Numbered from the stretch's first letter, positions 12,450 to 24,104 are shown. The stretch is 64,000 bases of DNA from Nereocystis luetkeana (GCA_031213475.1 JARUPZ010000023.1:6714157-6778156); one strand, 5' to 3'. Made by a program: numbers and translations. Notes: generated from the sequence alone by a model not told the origin.

Positions 12450-12951
12450 GGCCACTTCTTATGCAGTCGGATTTGCAGTCCGTTGGAAATGGTGCGATCA
12501 ACACGTTCGCACGAGCTTTTGCCCCGAAAATGTGCGAAACTGCTGTTTCTCGCCTCAGAATGACTTGGACTTTTCTCCAAGACCTATCTAGAGCTGTTTC
12601 CCGCTCCTCCATGCGCCCAGTTGCAGGAAATCACCTTCGGTACTTTTCCGATCCAACTGGGTCAAATACGATTACGATCTGGGATCGGATCGGAAAAAAC
12701 GTTTTTTCCGATCCAGTCGGGGGTTGTAATCGTATTTGACCCAGTTGGATCTGAAAAGTACCGGAGGTGATTTCCTGCAACTGGGCACCTGGAGAAGCGG
12801 AAAATAGCTCTAGATAGGTCTTGGAGAAAAGTCCAAGTCATTCTGAGGCAAGGAACAGCGGTTTCGCACATTTTTTGGGCAAAAGCTCGTGCGAACGTGC
12901 CGATAGCACCATTTCCAACTGACTGCAAATCGGACTGCATAAGAAATGGCC
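12450..12951. mobile_element. PIF/Harbinger-like MITE 1 (fold-back, 502 bp)
   Basis: The ends are inverted: GGCCACTTCTTATGCAGTCG at the left and, read on the minus strand, GGCCATTTCTTATGCAGTCC at the right. The inverted arms run almost to the centre near 12696, where a perfect palindrome of GGATCGGAAAAAACG and its complement lies. A 3-bp TTA flanks both ends (12447-12449 and 12952-12954). Paralogous repeat units at about 12250 and 13703 read TTATGCAGTCC or TTATGCAATCC without the insert, which supports TTA as the target duplication. TTA/TWA duplications and ends starting with GG are typical of PIF/Harbinger/Tourist elements (family knowledge). It has no transposase, so it is non-autonomous. 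Confidence 0.82.
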
Positions 12952-14419
12952 TTATGCAGTCCAAATATGCAAAATCCGACCGGAAAAAAATCGATTTGAG
13001 AATCCAATGACCCAAGTCGTCGGATTTTGGGCCAAAATCCGACGACCTGGGTCATCAGATTTCCAAATCGAAAAAAGGCATGCTCTCTAAATTCAAGATG
13101 TTATCCATGACAGCAAACAGCAGCAGCAGAACGATCGATGAGTTGGACGGTGACAGAGCGGTATAGCGACGTTGCTTCGCGCCCGACGCTCGGGCGGCGG
13201 GGGGGGCATCCCTCCGTGGCCAGACTACAGTCGCCTGGCGCGGGCTCGGGCCTAGAGACCAAGAGAAGCGCACTCGGCACGTACCTCTCCGTGGATACGT
13301 ACGAGTACTCGTAGACTACACTGCTGTACAGCAGCAGCAGCAGTCAGTCACAAAATGGAACACAAAATATCAAGACAGGTTGCCTCTAGCGCACTCGCCA
13401 CGTCTCTTTGCCGCCAGATCAAAGGCAGTCAGCCTTGGCTCGCACGCTTGGGTCCTACGCGCAGGGCAGCTCACCCGCCGCGTCTCATCGCGGCGCCAAA
13501 CTACAAAAACAGCAGTTGGACTCGGCGTTTGCTCGAATCTCTACACACACAATAAATTTGATTTTTCCGCATAGGAAGACTGTTTCGATTTGCCAACTCC
13601 ACATCTGAAAATGCGATCGGGGCAAAATCTGAAGCTCAAAAATCGAACCGCATAGGAAACGGCCTCAGATTTGTATTTTTCAATCCTAAAAATGAAAGCA
13701 TCTGTTTATGCAATCCGAATATGAAAAATCTGACCGGAAAAAAATCGATTTGAAAATCCGATGGTCCAAGTCGTCAGGTTTGGCCCAAAATCCGACGACC
13801 CTGGGTCATCAGATTTTCAAATCGAAAAAAGACATGATCTCTAAATTCAAGATGTTATCCACACCGACAGCAAGCAGCAGCAGCACGGTCGATAAGTTGG
13901 ATGGTGACACACAGCTGTATAACGACGTTGCTTCGCGCCCGATGCGCGGTCGGTGCGTCTCTCCGTGGCCAGACTACAATCGGCTGGCGCGGGCTCGGGC
14001 CTAGAGACCAAGAGTAGCGCACTTGGCGGGCACCTCTCCGAGGATGCGTATTCGTAGTAGACTACAGCAGAAACAAGCAGCAGCAGCAGCAGCAGCAGCA
14101 GTGTGTCACAATGTGAAATATTGGTACTAAACAAAAGATCAAGACAGGTTAGCTCTAGCGCAATCGGCACGTCTCTTCGCCGCCAGACCAGAGGCAGTCA
14201 GAGTGGGCTCGGACGCTTGGGTCCTACGCGCAATGCAGCGCACCCAGCGCGCCTCTTCGCGGCGCCAGACCACAACAGTAGTTGGTCTTGGCGTTTGCTC
14301 GAATCTGGGCACGCACAATAAATCCGATCTTTCGGCATAGGAAGACTATTTCGATTTGCCAAGTTCACATCCGAAAATGCGATTAGCTAAAAAATCGAAC
14401 CGCAATGGAAACAGCCTTA

Positions 14420-15285
14420 GGCCACTTCTTATGCAGTCGGAAACTAGGATTGAAAAAACCGGTTTCCCATCGGTTCTTTTTCCGACTGGATTGCGAATAG
14501 CTACCCTTCTTATCGTCCGTCGGATCGAAGATACAGTTTTTGTGTTTTTTTGGGGACCAGGAGACGCTTGATGTAAGTGAGTGAGTGTATGTAGTTTGAC
14601 CACTGCTGTAAAACCAAGAAAAAGGGTAGGGTAGACGGAAGTCGGTTCGAAACTGCTTATAATAGCCGCAATGTTCGTGGGGTCAGAGAGGTCTTCATCC
14701 TCCAGCACCACCTGCGCCCAACCACACATACATGCTGATGTCTCGCTTCTTCCTCGAGCAGCGTGTGAGCTTCACACGCGGGGCGTTCTCCTCCATTTCG
14801 TCCTCGAGGCCATCAAGGCGCCGGGTTTCTTCCACAGTTGCCAAAGCTACAGCCAGGGCAGCAGTTGGAAAAAGGTCATCATCGACACCGCACACTGCGG
14901 CCATCGGGTGCTGTCACGTGCTGCTGACGGACATAGATGAGGATATATCACGCTGACTCGAGCCGAGCAACAGCAGAAACGACAGCAGCCAAGCCAGGGT
15001 CGCCGATGCTGTGGTGTGGGGTTGTGCCGTATGTCGTGTTGTTTTGTGGGTGTGTGATATTCGTGCGAGTATGCGGCTGGACTTTCTAACATTTCCGATA
15101 CACGAATCCGACTGACGAGTTGGATCGGAAATCTCAGTTTTTTCGACTGTCTGGTCCACTTGGAAATCATAATCGTTTTTTGTTATTGAAAAGGCGCTTT
15201 TTCAACTGCATGAGATTGCCATTTTTTGTCTCCAATCGGACACCGGCTTCTTCAATCCTAGTTTCCGACTGCAAAAGAAGTGACC
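14420..15285. mobile_element. PIF/Harbinger-like MITE 2 (866 bp, with internal cargo-like sequence)
   Basis: It shares its ends with MITE 1: left GGCCACTTCTTATGCAGTCG, right (minus strand) GGTCACTTCTTTTGCAGTCG, with inverted similarity of about 45-60 bp including GAAACTAGGATTGAA. TTA flanks both sides (14417-14419 and 15286-15288). Unlike MITE 1, the interior (about 14570-15130) is not inverted and not repetitive here. On the minus strand it has an open frame (14904-14695) with an acidic-basic stretch ending KLTRCSRKKRDIS. No transposase is visible. The interior could be captured host sequence, but that is inference. Confidence 0.78.
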
Positions 15286-15857
15286 TTAGATCCGACACCC
15301 GACGACTTGGACCATCAGATTTTCGAATCGAAAACAGCAGCAGCTGCAGTCAGTCACATTGCGTCAAGAAACACATACCAAGACAGCTTGACTCTAGCGC
15401 AATCGGCACGTCTCCTCGCCGCCAGACCAGAGGCAGTCAGAGTGGGCTCGGACGCTTGGGTCCTACGCGCAATGCAGCGCACTCGGCGCGCCTCTACGCG
15501 GCGCAAGACCACAACAACACAGCAGTTAGGTCTCGGCGTTTGCTCGAATCTCTGCACGCACAACAAATGCGATTTCCGCATAGGAAGACTGTTTCGATTA
15601 GCGAAGTTCACAACTGAAAACGCGATCAAGTCGAAATCTGAAGCTCATAATCTAAACCGCATTGGAAACATCCTAAAGGTGTAGATAAAGGACTTTCGCC
15701 AAAATCAGGTACACCTGTTCCATTTGAGCCCAAAACAGTTTAATACTGAAACCAAGTAAAAAACACATGCCACGAGCGGTGTTTCTGGCCGTGAGAAATC
15801 ACCAACATTTTTTTTTGCGCCTGAACATTGAGCGTGCGCCCTCCAATCTTGACGGTA

Positions 15858-16158
15858 CTATTTTCTTTACGGTATAGTAGGCATCACGGGCTCCACTTGG
15901 ACCTGCAGAGGGTCACCAGGCTTCTTTAGTTTCACCCCGGCGGGAGCGCCAAGAGTATTTGCTCTGGCGCCCCCCCCCCCTTGCTAGCTTTGAAGCCCCT
16001 CGACGATCCTCGCGGAACCGCCTGCTCGGCGCAAAGTTATTTGCCGTACCAAACCTGAGGCCACCTCGACGCGGGGTGAGGCAGACGGACTGCCGCCTGT
16101 ATCCGCGATGTTGTACAACAACAAAGTACGCTTCATACAACTGAAGCACATCGTACAC
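15858..16158 (-). other. Possible exon fragments of an unrecognised minus-strand gene
   Basis: Minus-strand frames here look less random than the surroundings: one reads GGSARIVEGLQ near 16010 and another reads APAGVKLKKPGDPLQVQVEP near 15915-15860, followed by a possible GTAAAG donor. The two are in different frames, separated by a G-run, and I found no splice pair that joins them convincingly. No family recognised. Confidence 0.25.
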
Positions 16159-16243
16159 CCTAGATGAGAAACAGTGAAATCAGCGTATGCATAGCAACGT
16201 GCGTACGGAGTTCAGACATAATAATTGCAAACCTCGGACAGAA

Positions 16244-16588
16244 GCTCAGGGTAGCTCATCGGTGTAGCTCATCGGTGAGCTACGTGAGCTACTTGAGCTG
16301 CGCATGCCTTCCTGGCTTGAGCTATAGAAGGGTACGTCATCTGCACATGTTTTCAAAACTTGAGCTATAGATGATACTGTCTGTCGCCTGCACATGAATG
16401 TCCAGAGTGAGCTATAGGAGCTACATGAGCTAGTTCATGTACCCCCGAGATGAGCTATAGGAGCTATATGAGCTACACATGTTTCCCTCGGCTTGAGCTA
16501 TACCTGGTAGGCGGTAGCTCATCTGCAATTTTTTTCGAAGCTTGAGCTATACACGATAGATGAGCTAGCTCATGAGCTGCCCGGCGTG
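16244..16588. repeat. GAGCTATA / TAGCTCAT degenerate repeat tract
   Basis: The octamer GAGCTATA recurs about eight times, each followed by variable sequence and a further AGCTAC, AGCTCAT or CACATG block, giving a loose 45-65 bp periodicity. AGCT-centred palindromes make both strands look alike. No coding frame spans the tract. Confidence 0.75.
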
Positions 16589-17235
16589 TATTTAATTGCA
16601 ACCGAGGGACCAGAAACCGCATACGCAGAGAAAAAACAAGACCTGCGTCTGAGGTACACCTATTGACCACAAAAAAAGTGGCACGATGAACTTGAAGGAT
16701 AATTTACGAAAAGTTGTCAACCATGATATAATTCTTGTCAGAGAGAGCAAACACCCAAAATACCTTGAATTTAGAATGCAAGCAAGAACGAGAGCAGATC
16801 GCAAAAATGTCGTCTTGCGTCACGAATTGGGTTTTCATGCTCCGCAAAAAAGTGGTAAACCGCATGTTTTATTAATAGTATGGATACGAAGTACGATATT
16901 AGCTTCTTCACCCGCTTCCTGGCAACCTCGAAATTTTCTGCAAACGTGTGTTTTCATTCTTTTTAGCTCTTTACACCTGCAACGTGTTCTTCAATACTAC
17001 GTACAGAAAAAGTACACCCTTGAAATACGTGAAAGGCTTGGATTGTGACTACCTGCTAAAAAAAACGAGTTGAGCGGAAAGAAATGCCGAGGGGCAAAAG
17101 CTTTCAAAGGAGAGCGAGAAGCTGTTGAGACGCGAAGCTACAACAAAGTTGGCGCGTGTGCAAGAGCGCGGGGCTCATGCGGGAGCGAAAATGCGTGCAG
17201 CCAAAGCGGGGCTGTGTGTCGAGGCGAAAAAATTC

Positions 17236-18130
17236 CAGGAGTTTTCGCCGGTCAGGGCAATCCTCACGGGTTGGGTCGGATCGGACCCGCGAAAAATTTG
17301 AGGTATGTTGACTTGACCCGACCCGACCCGCGAGATTTTGAAAGCCTCTTGACCCGACCCGACCCGACCCGTGAGATTTGAAAATCTCCTGACCCGACCC
17401 GACCCGACCCGACCCGACCCGCCAGATTTCAAAAGCTTCTGACCCAACCCGACCCGACCCGCCACCTTCCGAATGACCCGTGAAACACGGGTTTCACGCG
17501 GGTCGGATCACCTCGACCCGCGAGATCATTTATCTCGACCCGAAGGTCGACCCGTGGATCTGGCCCGTGGGTCGGCACTTCAAAAACAATTCAATGTCCA
17601 TTTGAGTGCCCCGCAGCGATATATGAAATGGCTGTATTTTCATAGTGGGTATGAATGGGTGCAGGCATACGTACGTAAATTTTGCGGTGTTTTAATGTCT
17701 CAATATTATACCAAAGGATTTTAATGATTATTGATACGAGAGAAACCTTTGGGTAAGAGAGCGGGAAGTGATTCAAGTGTTGGATCCGCGAGCCGAATGC
17801 GCCGGTCCGACCCGCGGGTCAGTAGAAAACAATTCGCGGGTCATGCTGGCCCGACCCGCGACTTATCCGCTTCTCGCGGGTCATGACCTGACCCGACCCG
17901 TGAGCTTTTCTTCGCCTCTTGACCCGACCAGACCCGACCCGTGAGATTTGAAAAACTTTTGACCCGACCTGACCCGACCCACGAGATTTGAAGACCTCTT
18001 CACCCGACCCGACCCGACCCGACCCGTGAGATTTTGAACACGTCCTGACCCGACCCGACCCGACCCGTAACATTTTGAGTACCACGTGACCCGACCCGCG
18101 TGTCGGGTCACGACCCGAGAAAAGACCTGA
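17236..18130. mobile_element. Non-autonomous hAT-like element, copy 1, with GACCC subterminal arrays
   Basis: The ends are imperfect inverted repeats: left CAGGAGTTTTCGCCGGTCA, right (minus strand) CAGGTCTTTTCTCGGGTCG. Inside each end are arrays of the pentamer GACCC (about 17300-17470 and 17820-18110) around a ~250 bp core that includes GTGCCCCGCAGCGATATATG and CTTTGGGTAAGA. Core and ends match copy 2 at 31882-32483. Terminal CAGGG-type ends and arrays of short subterminal repeats are features of hAT elements such as Ac (family knowledge). Flanking 8-mers here are similar A-rich sequences but not identical, so this copy is probably older or altered at an edge. Confidence 0.72.
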
Positions 18131-18992
18131 AAAAAATCATTTGTACTCACAACGGCCAAACATGGACCTCAGGCGCAGGTCTAACCAGTGTACGTATGGC
18201 CTCTTTGAAGGCTGAAAATCAGGCAAAAAGAGTTGTAAAGCTAGACAAAGTAGACAAACCCAGACGTATCTGGCCAGTTTCAAGCCGAAAAATGTGACTT
18301 CCCGTAGGGAGGTGGAGTTTGTGGAGGCGTTTTGGAAACATAAGAAGCTTGCAGAATCGTGAGATGAGGCGAGATCAGACGACAGTCGAAAGCGTCTAGT
18401 CACTAGAGCTAGCTAGCTGCTTGGGCTTAGACGGCAGCGGCGGCAACAACGAGAGCTCGTAGCAAAATCTCGTAAGTAGCGCGCCCAGAAAATTGGTACG
18501 GTACGATGAGAGGCTGGTCAATGGCAGGGCTCCTGGCGTGTGATTTTTGCTTGTTTTTAGTGTGTACCAGTAACTGGTTCTGGCACTGAAGTTCCAAAGG
18601 TATACTCGTAATACCTGGTACCTGATTTTGGCAAAAACCCTATTAATACCAGGTACTGCTGTTTTGTACGATCAAACCTATTTTGGGTTTCTGCTGCTCG
18701 CACAAACGATGCAACCACTAACGAAGGAAGTTACGCAAAGCCTCTCAATTCGCACGCACATACGGGGAGGTGCATATTCGTAGCCCCAGTAGCTCCCGTA
18801 GCTCCAGACTACACCCTGCGGCAGCAGCATCAATACGTGACCTACAGCAAGACTGCAAGCAATACAGGAGCGCAGTATGTCCGCATTTCCATGGTCCACC
18901 CCATGCATGCTGGCAAAGCCGTACGAGTATGATATGATACGATGGCAGGCAAACAACTCGAGAACAGGCAGTACAGTAATATGCAATCTTAC
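18131..18992. other. Stretch without a resolved gene between the hAT-like element and the minus-strand gene
   Basis: Later exons of the minus-strand gene starting at 19290 should lie here, but none could be joined in phase. A plus-strand frame near 18308-18360 reads REVEFVEAFWKHKKLAES before a stop and could be a terminal exon of something; it has no recognised match. Confidence 0.3.
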
Positions 18993-19290
18993 CCCCTCGC
19001 GTGCCATGCCCAATTGCAGAGACTCAAGGGCCGCCGTGGCTCTCCCTATGGTGTAGTCCCTGTCGGCATCGTCGTCGAAGTCGGCATCGCTTACCTATGA
19101 TACGATACGAAAAGTAAGCAGTGCATGCAGTGTCCCAAGCTCAGAGTGCAATGCAGGTATTGCGAGCAACCTCACTTGTTCGCCATGTCGTCAACATAAA
19201 TGCGCCATGCTATGGGAGACCCACCTTCGTGAAGAGTTTTTGGCTTTCTATAAAAAGGCCTTCCAGCGTGGACGGCAGACGGGTCGCCAT
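18993..19290 (-). CDS. 5' part of an unrecognised gene, head to head with DNAAF1
   Basis: Two exons join in phase. Exon 1 runs from ATG at 19290 to 19225 (22 residues, MATRLPSTLEGLFIESQKLF...) with a GTGGGT donor. Exon 2 (19094-18993, 34 residues) contains VSDADFDDDADRDYTIGRAT followed by an amphipathic ALESLQLGMAREG and a GTAAGA donor. The acidic segment and even codon phasing look like real protein, but I do not recognise the family and could not find exon 3. Its start lies 230 bp from the DNAAF1 start on the opposite strand, so the two may share a promoter. Confidence 0.55.
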
Positions 19291-19520
19291 ATCACTACTC
19301 GTACTGCTGTGCCGCATATGACCAAAATCAAAATCAACCCTCCAGGGGGTTCCACAAAGTTGTATCGCATTTAGACCGGGAACAGGGGACGAAATATCAC
19401 CGTTATGTGTGTATTCTCAGAACAAATACCGGTTCGGCAACTCCAAGTATCCGTCCTGGTGCTACGGCGTATCTTAGCGGCTACAGAGTACGGTGCACGC
19501 GCATTGGAGCGAATCACGAG
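19291..19520. promoter_or_regulatory. Putative bidirectional promoter between two divergent genes
   Basis: Only 230 bp separate the two predicted start codons. This interval, minus the 5' untranslated regions, must hold start sites for both genes unless upstream exons exist. I see no clear TATA box or known ciliary X-box and infer the promoter only from the arrangement. Confidence 0.4.
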
Positions 19521-22500
19521 ATGGACCTTACCAAGGAAGCCCTTAAGAAGATGTGCCGAGATAACGGACTGTACTCATCGCCATCTCTCAACGACAAGCT
19601 GTACCTCCATTACAAGGTGAAGTAGCGACCTTCGGATCTTGGGATACTATGCTGTACGTCGTTTCATACACTGCTGTACACGTTGTTGGGGGGAGCTTTC
19701 GAAAAGTTTCCCTGGGGCCCCCCTTCCCGTCGCAAGGCGTGTTCAGACCAAGCACGCATATCTAATATCTTCACAAGCCTTCCTACTGCTGTACGAGTAA
19801 TAGTTTTATTTAATTATTTCCTCATTTCGCGATACTTGGTACATACTTCGCATACGTGTTTTTCTGCGGGCAGGGCATTCGGCAGATCCAGAATCTTGAG
19901 GAGTACACTGGGCTGCGTGTTCTGTGGCTCGAAGGCAACGGTCTCTGTAAACTCGAGGGGATGGAAGCGCAAACACAAATGAAGACGCTCTACGCCCACG
20001 AAAATCTCATTGAGAAGATAGAAGGTCTAGATTCGTTTCTGGAGGCAAGTTATACTGCGCGCTACGAGTGCGAATATTTTTTCCTCGATAGTCTGGCGTG
20101 TATTGGCTCTACGTATCATAGCGTCATGACGGCATCATATACTTTGTTCCTCGGGTCCTCGTAAAACATTGCGCCGACCCTGGAATCCGTATGAATGGAG
20201 GCTGGAGATGGGACGGGGATTCAATCCCTACAGGTTCCCTCCTGACGGTGTGTTTTTCTTGGGAGTTAACGGCTGAAGAGCTTTCTAAATATTTTCAAAC
20301 TTTCAGGCTGACTTTCTGGTCGGTTTACTTTTTATGATCGGGCCGGTGCTGTACAGTACTTGCGACAGTCACTGAAGTAGCCCGATAGCTACTGGTAGTT
20401 GCTCCTACCAACTACTGCACGTATCTGGTACCGAAAAAAATGTACTGGGATATGGGCTCAATCGCTCAATCTCGTCAGCATTGGTCTCTGGGGCACTGCC
20501 CTCGTCGCATACTATTGTAATATTTACTGTAATGATACTGTAACACAGCAAGTTGCCTAGTACCGTCAAGGGCTTCGAAACTAGCTTACATTTTCACATA
20601 AAGTGAAAAAGCGTTGTTGACAAGACCCGAACCCTCGCACATCGGTCAGGTGCCTGAAGTGGGCCAACAGGTGATGTAGAGTTCCTTCTAACGAAGACGG
20701 TTGTCGTCACCTTTATTGCATTTGAACGCATCAAGGAGGCGTGTTTGATCCTCGTTTATAAATTCGTTTTAGGTATCACAAGCAAGGGGCACCGCACAAG
20801 TCGAACGGACGGTTGAGTCCGTGCATGCACATATTTTGCCCCATAGATTCACAGCAGTTCGAGCGGGTAGAATGTAAAGCGAACTACTGTAAGGATACCT
20901 TACGTGGGGTAGAGGAAAAACATTTGTTTTGTATACATGGTACACTTTGCAACACTCCACACAGTAACCATGCCCAACCTGCACGTCTCCTGCGATCCCA
21001 GCTCGACACGCTCAACCTCAGCAAAAATTTCGTCAGACGTGTGGAGAACATTAGTCACTTACATCGATTGACGACATTGCTGCTGGCAAACAACCATCTC
21101 GAGACAGCCGATGACATACGGCATGTTCTGCAGTGTCCCAGCATTCAGGTGAATCCCATATTCGAGCCATCAATCCCTTTCGCCCATGCGGGCCGGACAC
21201 CGTCTCCTTCGTTCCATTAACGAGCAAGGGCGAAGAAGGTGTACTACATGCTTGAAGGCCAAGATGAGACGATGGCCGGCGGAGAATCTTGAAAGCAGTA
21301 CTACAGTAGATGGCGTGTCCAGTACCATAGCATGAGTCATCTTTCTAGCGCCCATCGCCAGATTATGAAGATGCACGTAGAGCCGCGTATAGCGCAGATG
21401 TAAAGTAAACAAATGCACCAGCTCGTCCTAACCTTCCGAAATGGATGGAGGAACGCCATTTGATCTGTCATCGAATCGTCTCTTTCGGATTCCGCAGACA
21501 CTGGACCTGCAGCACAATCGCATCAACGATCCTGACGTGGTGGATGTCGTGGCAGCCATGCACGATTTGAGAGTGCTTTATCTCCAGGGTAATCCGGTGG
21601 TGAAGCACATACGGCATTATAGGAAAACCCTTGTCAGCAAATGTGCTGCCCTCAAGTACCTAGACGACAGGTAAGTATCACTAATGTTGTAGCAGGTACT
21701 CCGCCCGTGCCGCAGGCAGTATAGTTTGTTGACACCACGCCATGTTCCAGTTTCACAAGCACGTGGAGCAAACTCTGCCACGTACGGTTTGACCTGTAAG
21801 GATGCTTAACGTTCACGAAATGTCTACTTCAGTATTAATAGCTATCGTCGCTCGACCCCTGTTCGGCAGGCCTGTTTTTGACGAGGAGCGCCGCCGGTGC
21901 ACGGCGTGGTCAGCTGGTTTGGAAGAAGGAGGGATTTCAAGAGCTCAGGAGGCAGAAAGGGAGGAAATGGCGCGGATTAGGGAAACCAAACGGGCGGCCG
22001 AAAAGCGACAGTACCTGGCCTTCGAACAGGCAAGCGAACTCAACTTCGAGACCACGCACAAAAAGTATTTTGGGTACTGTACATGATACTTGGTCATAAA
22101 CACAGCAAGATCTAGATTTCACTGCCGCGCTGATTGGCCGTGTATTTCCAGAGCAGCAGTGAGGTTTCAGCTGTTTTTCCGACCGCAACCGGAATTGACA
22201 AGGATACTTTCTTGGAAGCAGACTATTATTGGATGTCATATGTGGATATTTTCACACGCTCACGTCTATATCCCAACCGCTGATCGTAAAGCAGATGATG
22301 CGCGAAGGTCTTGAGGCAAGGAAACGGGCACAATCGCAACTCGAAACGGCAAAGGTTAGTGTGCGCGTACTTCGTGTCGAATCATCGCACATTGATTGTA
22401 TTTCTGAAGAATCAGGACGAGTTTGAGGTTTCACCTAATTCACTACGACCCAGCCCCGCAGTCAAAGCACGAGAGGGAAGGATTTTCGCTCGACGCTAAG

Positions 22501-24104
22501 ACGATTGCACTCAATACCCTGGCGAAGATGTAGGCGGCAAAGCGCTAGCCTAGCAGCGCTTTCCTTCCTACAGGGCGTGTTATCCCAAATGTTAACATTT
22601 AACGCTAATATGTATTCCACTATGCCGTTGGGCAATCACCTCCCTCCCTCCCGCTCCCACTACCTCCCCCCTCCTCCGAGCTGTGGTTGTTTCTGACACG
22701 GCGTCTACTGTAAACACAAGCCAACCCCCAGCAATCTACTTAAACATGTGCACACCGTATTAAGAGGCACCTGTCGTTCGAAACAATCCGCTCGTACGAG
22801 TCATGAATCGACTGCAGAAACCCGATGCGTGGGTAGAGTGCGAATTGCACGTGCAACCATTATAAGTCGTAGTCTACTAGTCAAACAGTCTTCAGCCACC
22901 CGCCCGCAATTACGTAGTGTTTTTAAACGCTTCCATATATGACATGATATCGAACCCTTTGTCGAGAAGTGCGCCATGTATATAGCCAACTCACCCTTTG
23001 TGCTTGGTGTTTCCAACAGGCGTACCTGTGTGATGACCATCTACCAGGTACGAAGTATCATATTATATTATAAATACAGGGTGTCGGTGCTACGTACAGT
23101 ATACAACATGAAATTGGAAATGGACGGGTACAGTCGCACGAAGAAATACTCGGTGTCGGTCAAAATCTATGCATAGGTTCGCTTGCCGTCCTCTTCGCAG
23201 CACGTAGCCATATTTTCGTTTGTCGCAACAACACACGTACCTGGTACCAAGCAATTAGGAACCATGATAAACCGAATTTCCGTCGGACAAGTCGTTATCC
23301 ACGCACACGTCGTCCTCCTTACGGTGACATAAATACCCTAAAACAGGCGCAGTTGCCGGTCACCGAGGGCAGCGTGGCGTCAAGCTGTCTGCAGCAAACC
23401 GTCGAGCGTTCTTCGCCTGCTGTAAACGAGTTTTCTGGGGAAGAAATTGTCTCGTTCAGCGACTGCGAGACCGTGAGAGACGCTCGGGAACGTCGTGTGG
23501 CTCGAATTGAAGCCGCATCTCCAGCGGTAGACCTTGAACGCGCAGAGGGAGCCAACGACTCCATACCCGAACCAGCTGTCGGTCTGCCTGTTAAGGTGAG
23601 AACTACAGTATGCAGAATAGTATAGTGTGCATGGGGGTCACCCCATCCTACCAGGGTACAGTGGGCAAGAAAAACAAACAAGACGCGATCGCTTACAACC
23701 AAACAAAAAAAGAAATTCAACCACCGCGCCCACATTAAAATGTCGTGCTTGTTTCGTCTCAGGCGGTCCCTCTCGACGAGAATGACCTCAATCCCGAGCA
23801 GCTGGAAAAGGATCTTGATGAAGAAATCCGAGCCTTCGAAGCGAAAACTCGTCGCCTCAATGACGTGCGCATTCTAAGTGGGCTACCACCGCCGCCGCCC
23901 CCAGCTACCACCAAGTCCTTCCATGGTCATAAGGTTGGCTGGGACGTAGGAAAGGATGTTACCCTCAAGCAGGATACCTATGGGGCCGATGAGGATTCGA
24001 TCAACACGAAGCAAGAGGAACACAGGCCTGAAGATGGCAAAAACCCGACCACTACATCAAGTGAAGAGCTTCCAACCCAGACAAACTTCGAACAGCTAGA
24101 TTGA
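19521..24104 (+). CDS. DNAAF1: Dynein axonemal assembly factor 1 (leucine-rich repeat protein, LRRC50/ODA7 family)
   Basis: DNAAF1 is a cytoplasmic factor needed to preassemble axonemal dynein arms (family knowledge). Exons joined in phase: 19521-19616, 19874-20044, 21002-21148, 21498-21670, then one from 21870. The N-terminus DLTKEALKKMCRDNGLYSSP and LNDKLYLHYKGIRQIQNLEE matches human LRRC50 nearly residue for residue. Leucine-rich repeats follow (LRVLWLEGNGL, LDTLNLSKNFV, LTTLLLANNHLETADDI, LQHNRINDP), then the cap LRVLYLQGNPVVKHI and YLDDRPVFDEERR. Later pieces are a coiled-coil exon ending at 22354, one at 22462-22529, a possible 28 bp exon (23020-23047), 23347-23595 and the last exon 23763-24104, with PPPPPP and an acidic tail. 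Exon 2 uses a GC-AG donor. The end of the 21870 exon and the 22030-22291 stretch are ambiguous. The start matches the family's N-terminus. Confidence 0.93.

Larger units (their letters stand above)
12170..15690. repeat. Tandem array of a ~750 bp repeat, invaded by two MITEs
   Basis: Landmarks recur about 752-754 bp apart: TCTAAATTCAAGATGTTATC at about 13086 and 13840, and the CAG-rich block followed by GTCAGTCACA near 13340 and again near 14095. A third, shortened unit covers about 15290-15690 and repeats TTGGGTCCTACGCGCAATGC. Within a unit there are inverted pairs, such as AAATCCGACGACCTGGGTCA against the nearby AAGTCGTCGGATTTTGGG, so each unit can fold on itself. Interruption by MITEs at 12450-12951 and 14420-15285 explains the uneven spacing. 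No coding potential was recognised. This could be a satellite or an old tandem transposon. Confidence 0.75.

Noticed and set aside
12266-13015. Two similar open frames facing each other (12266-12739 plus and 13015-12662 minus), which look like a duplicated gene
   Set aside because: They are the two arms of the fold-back MITE read in opposite directions, so the similar peptides follow from the inverted repeat.
17175-18159. Repetitive GRVGSGRVGSGQ-type protein frames
   Set aside because: These are translations of the GACCC pentamer arrays of the hAT-like element; open in several frames and not evidence of a protein.
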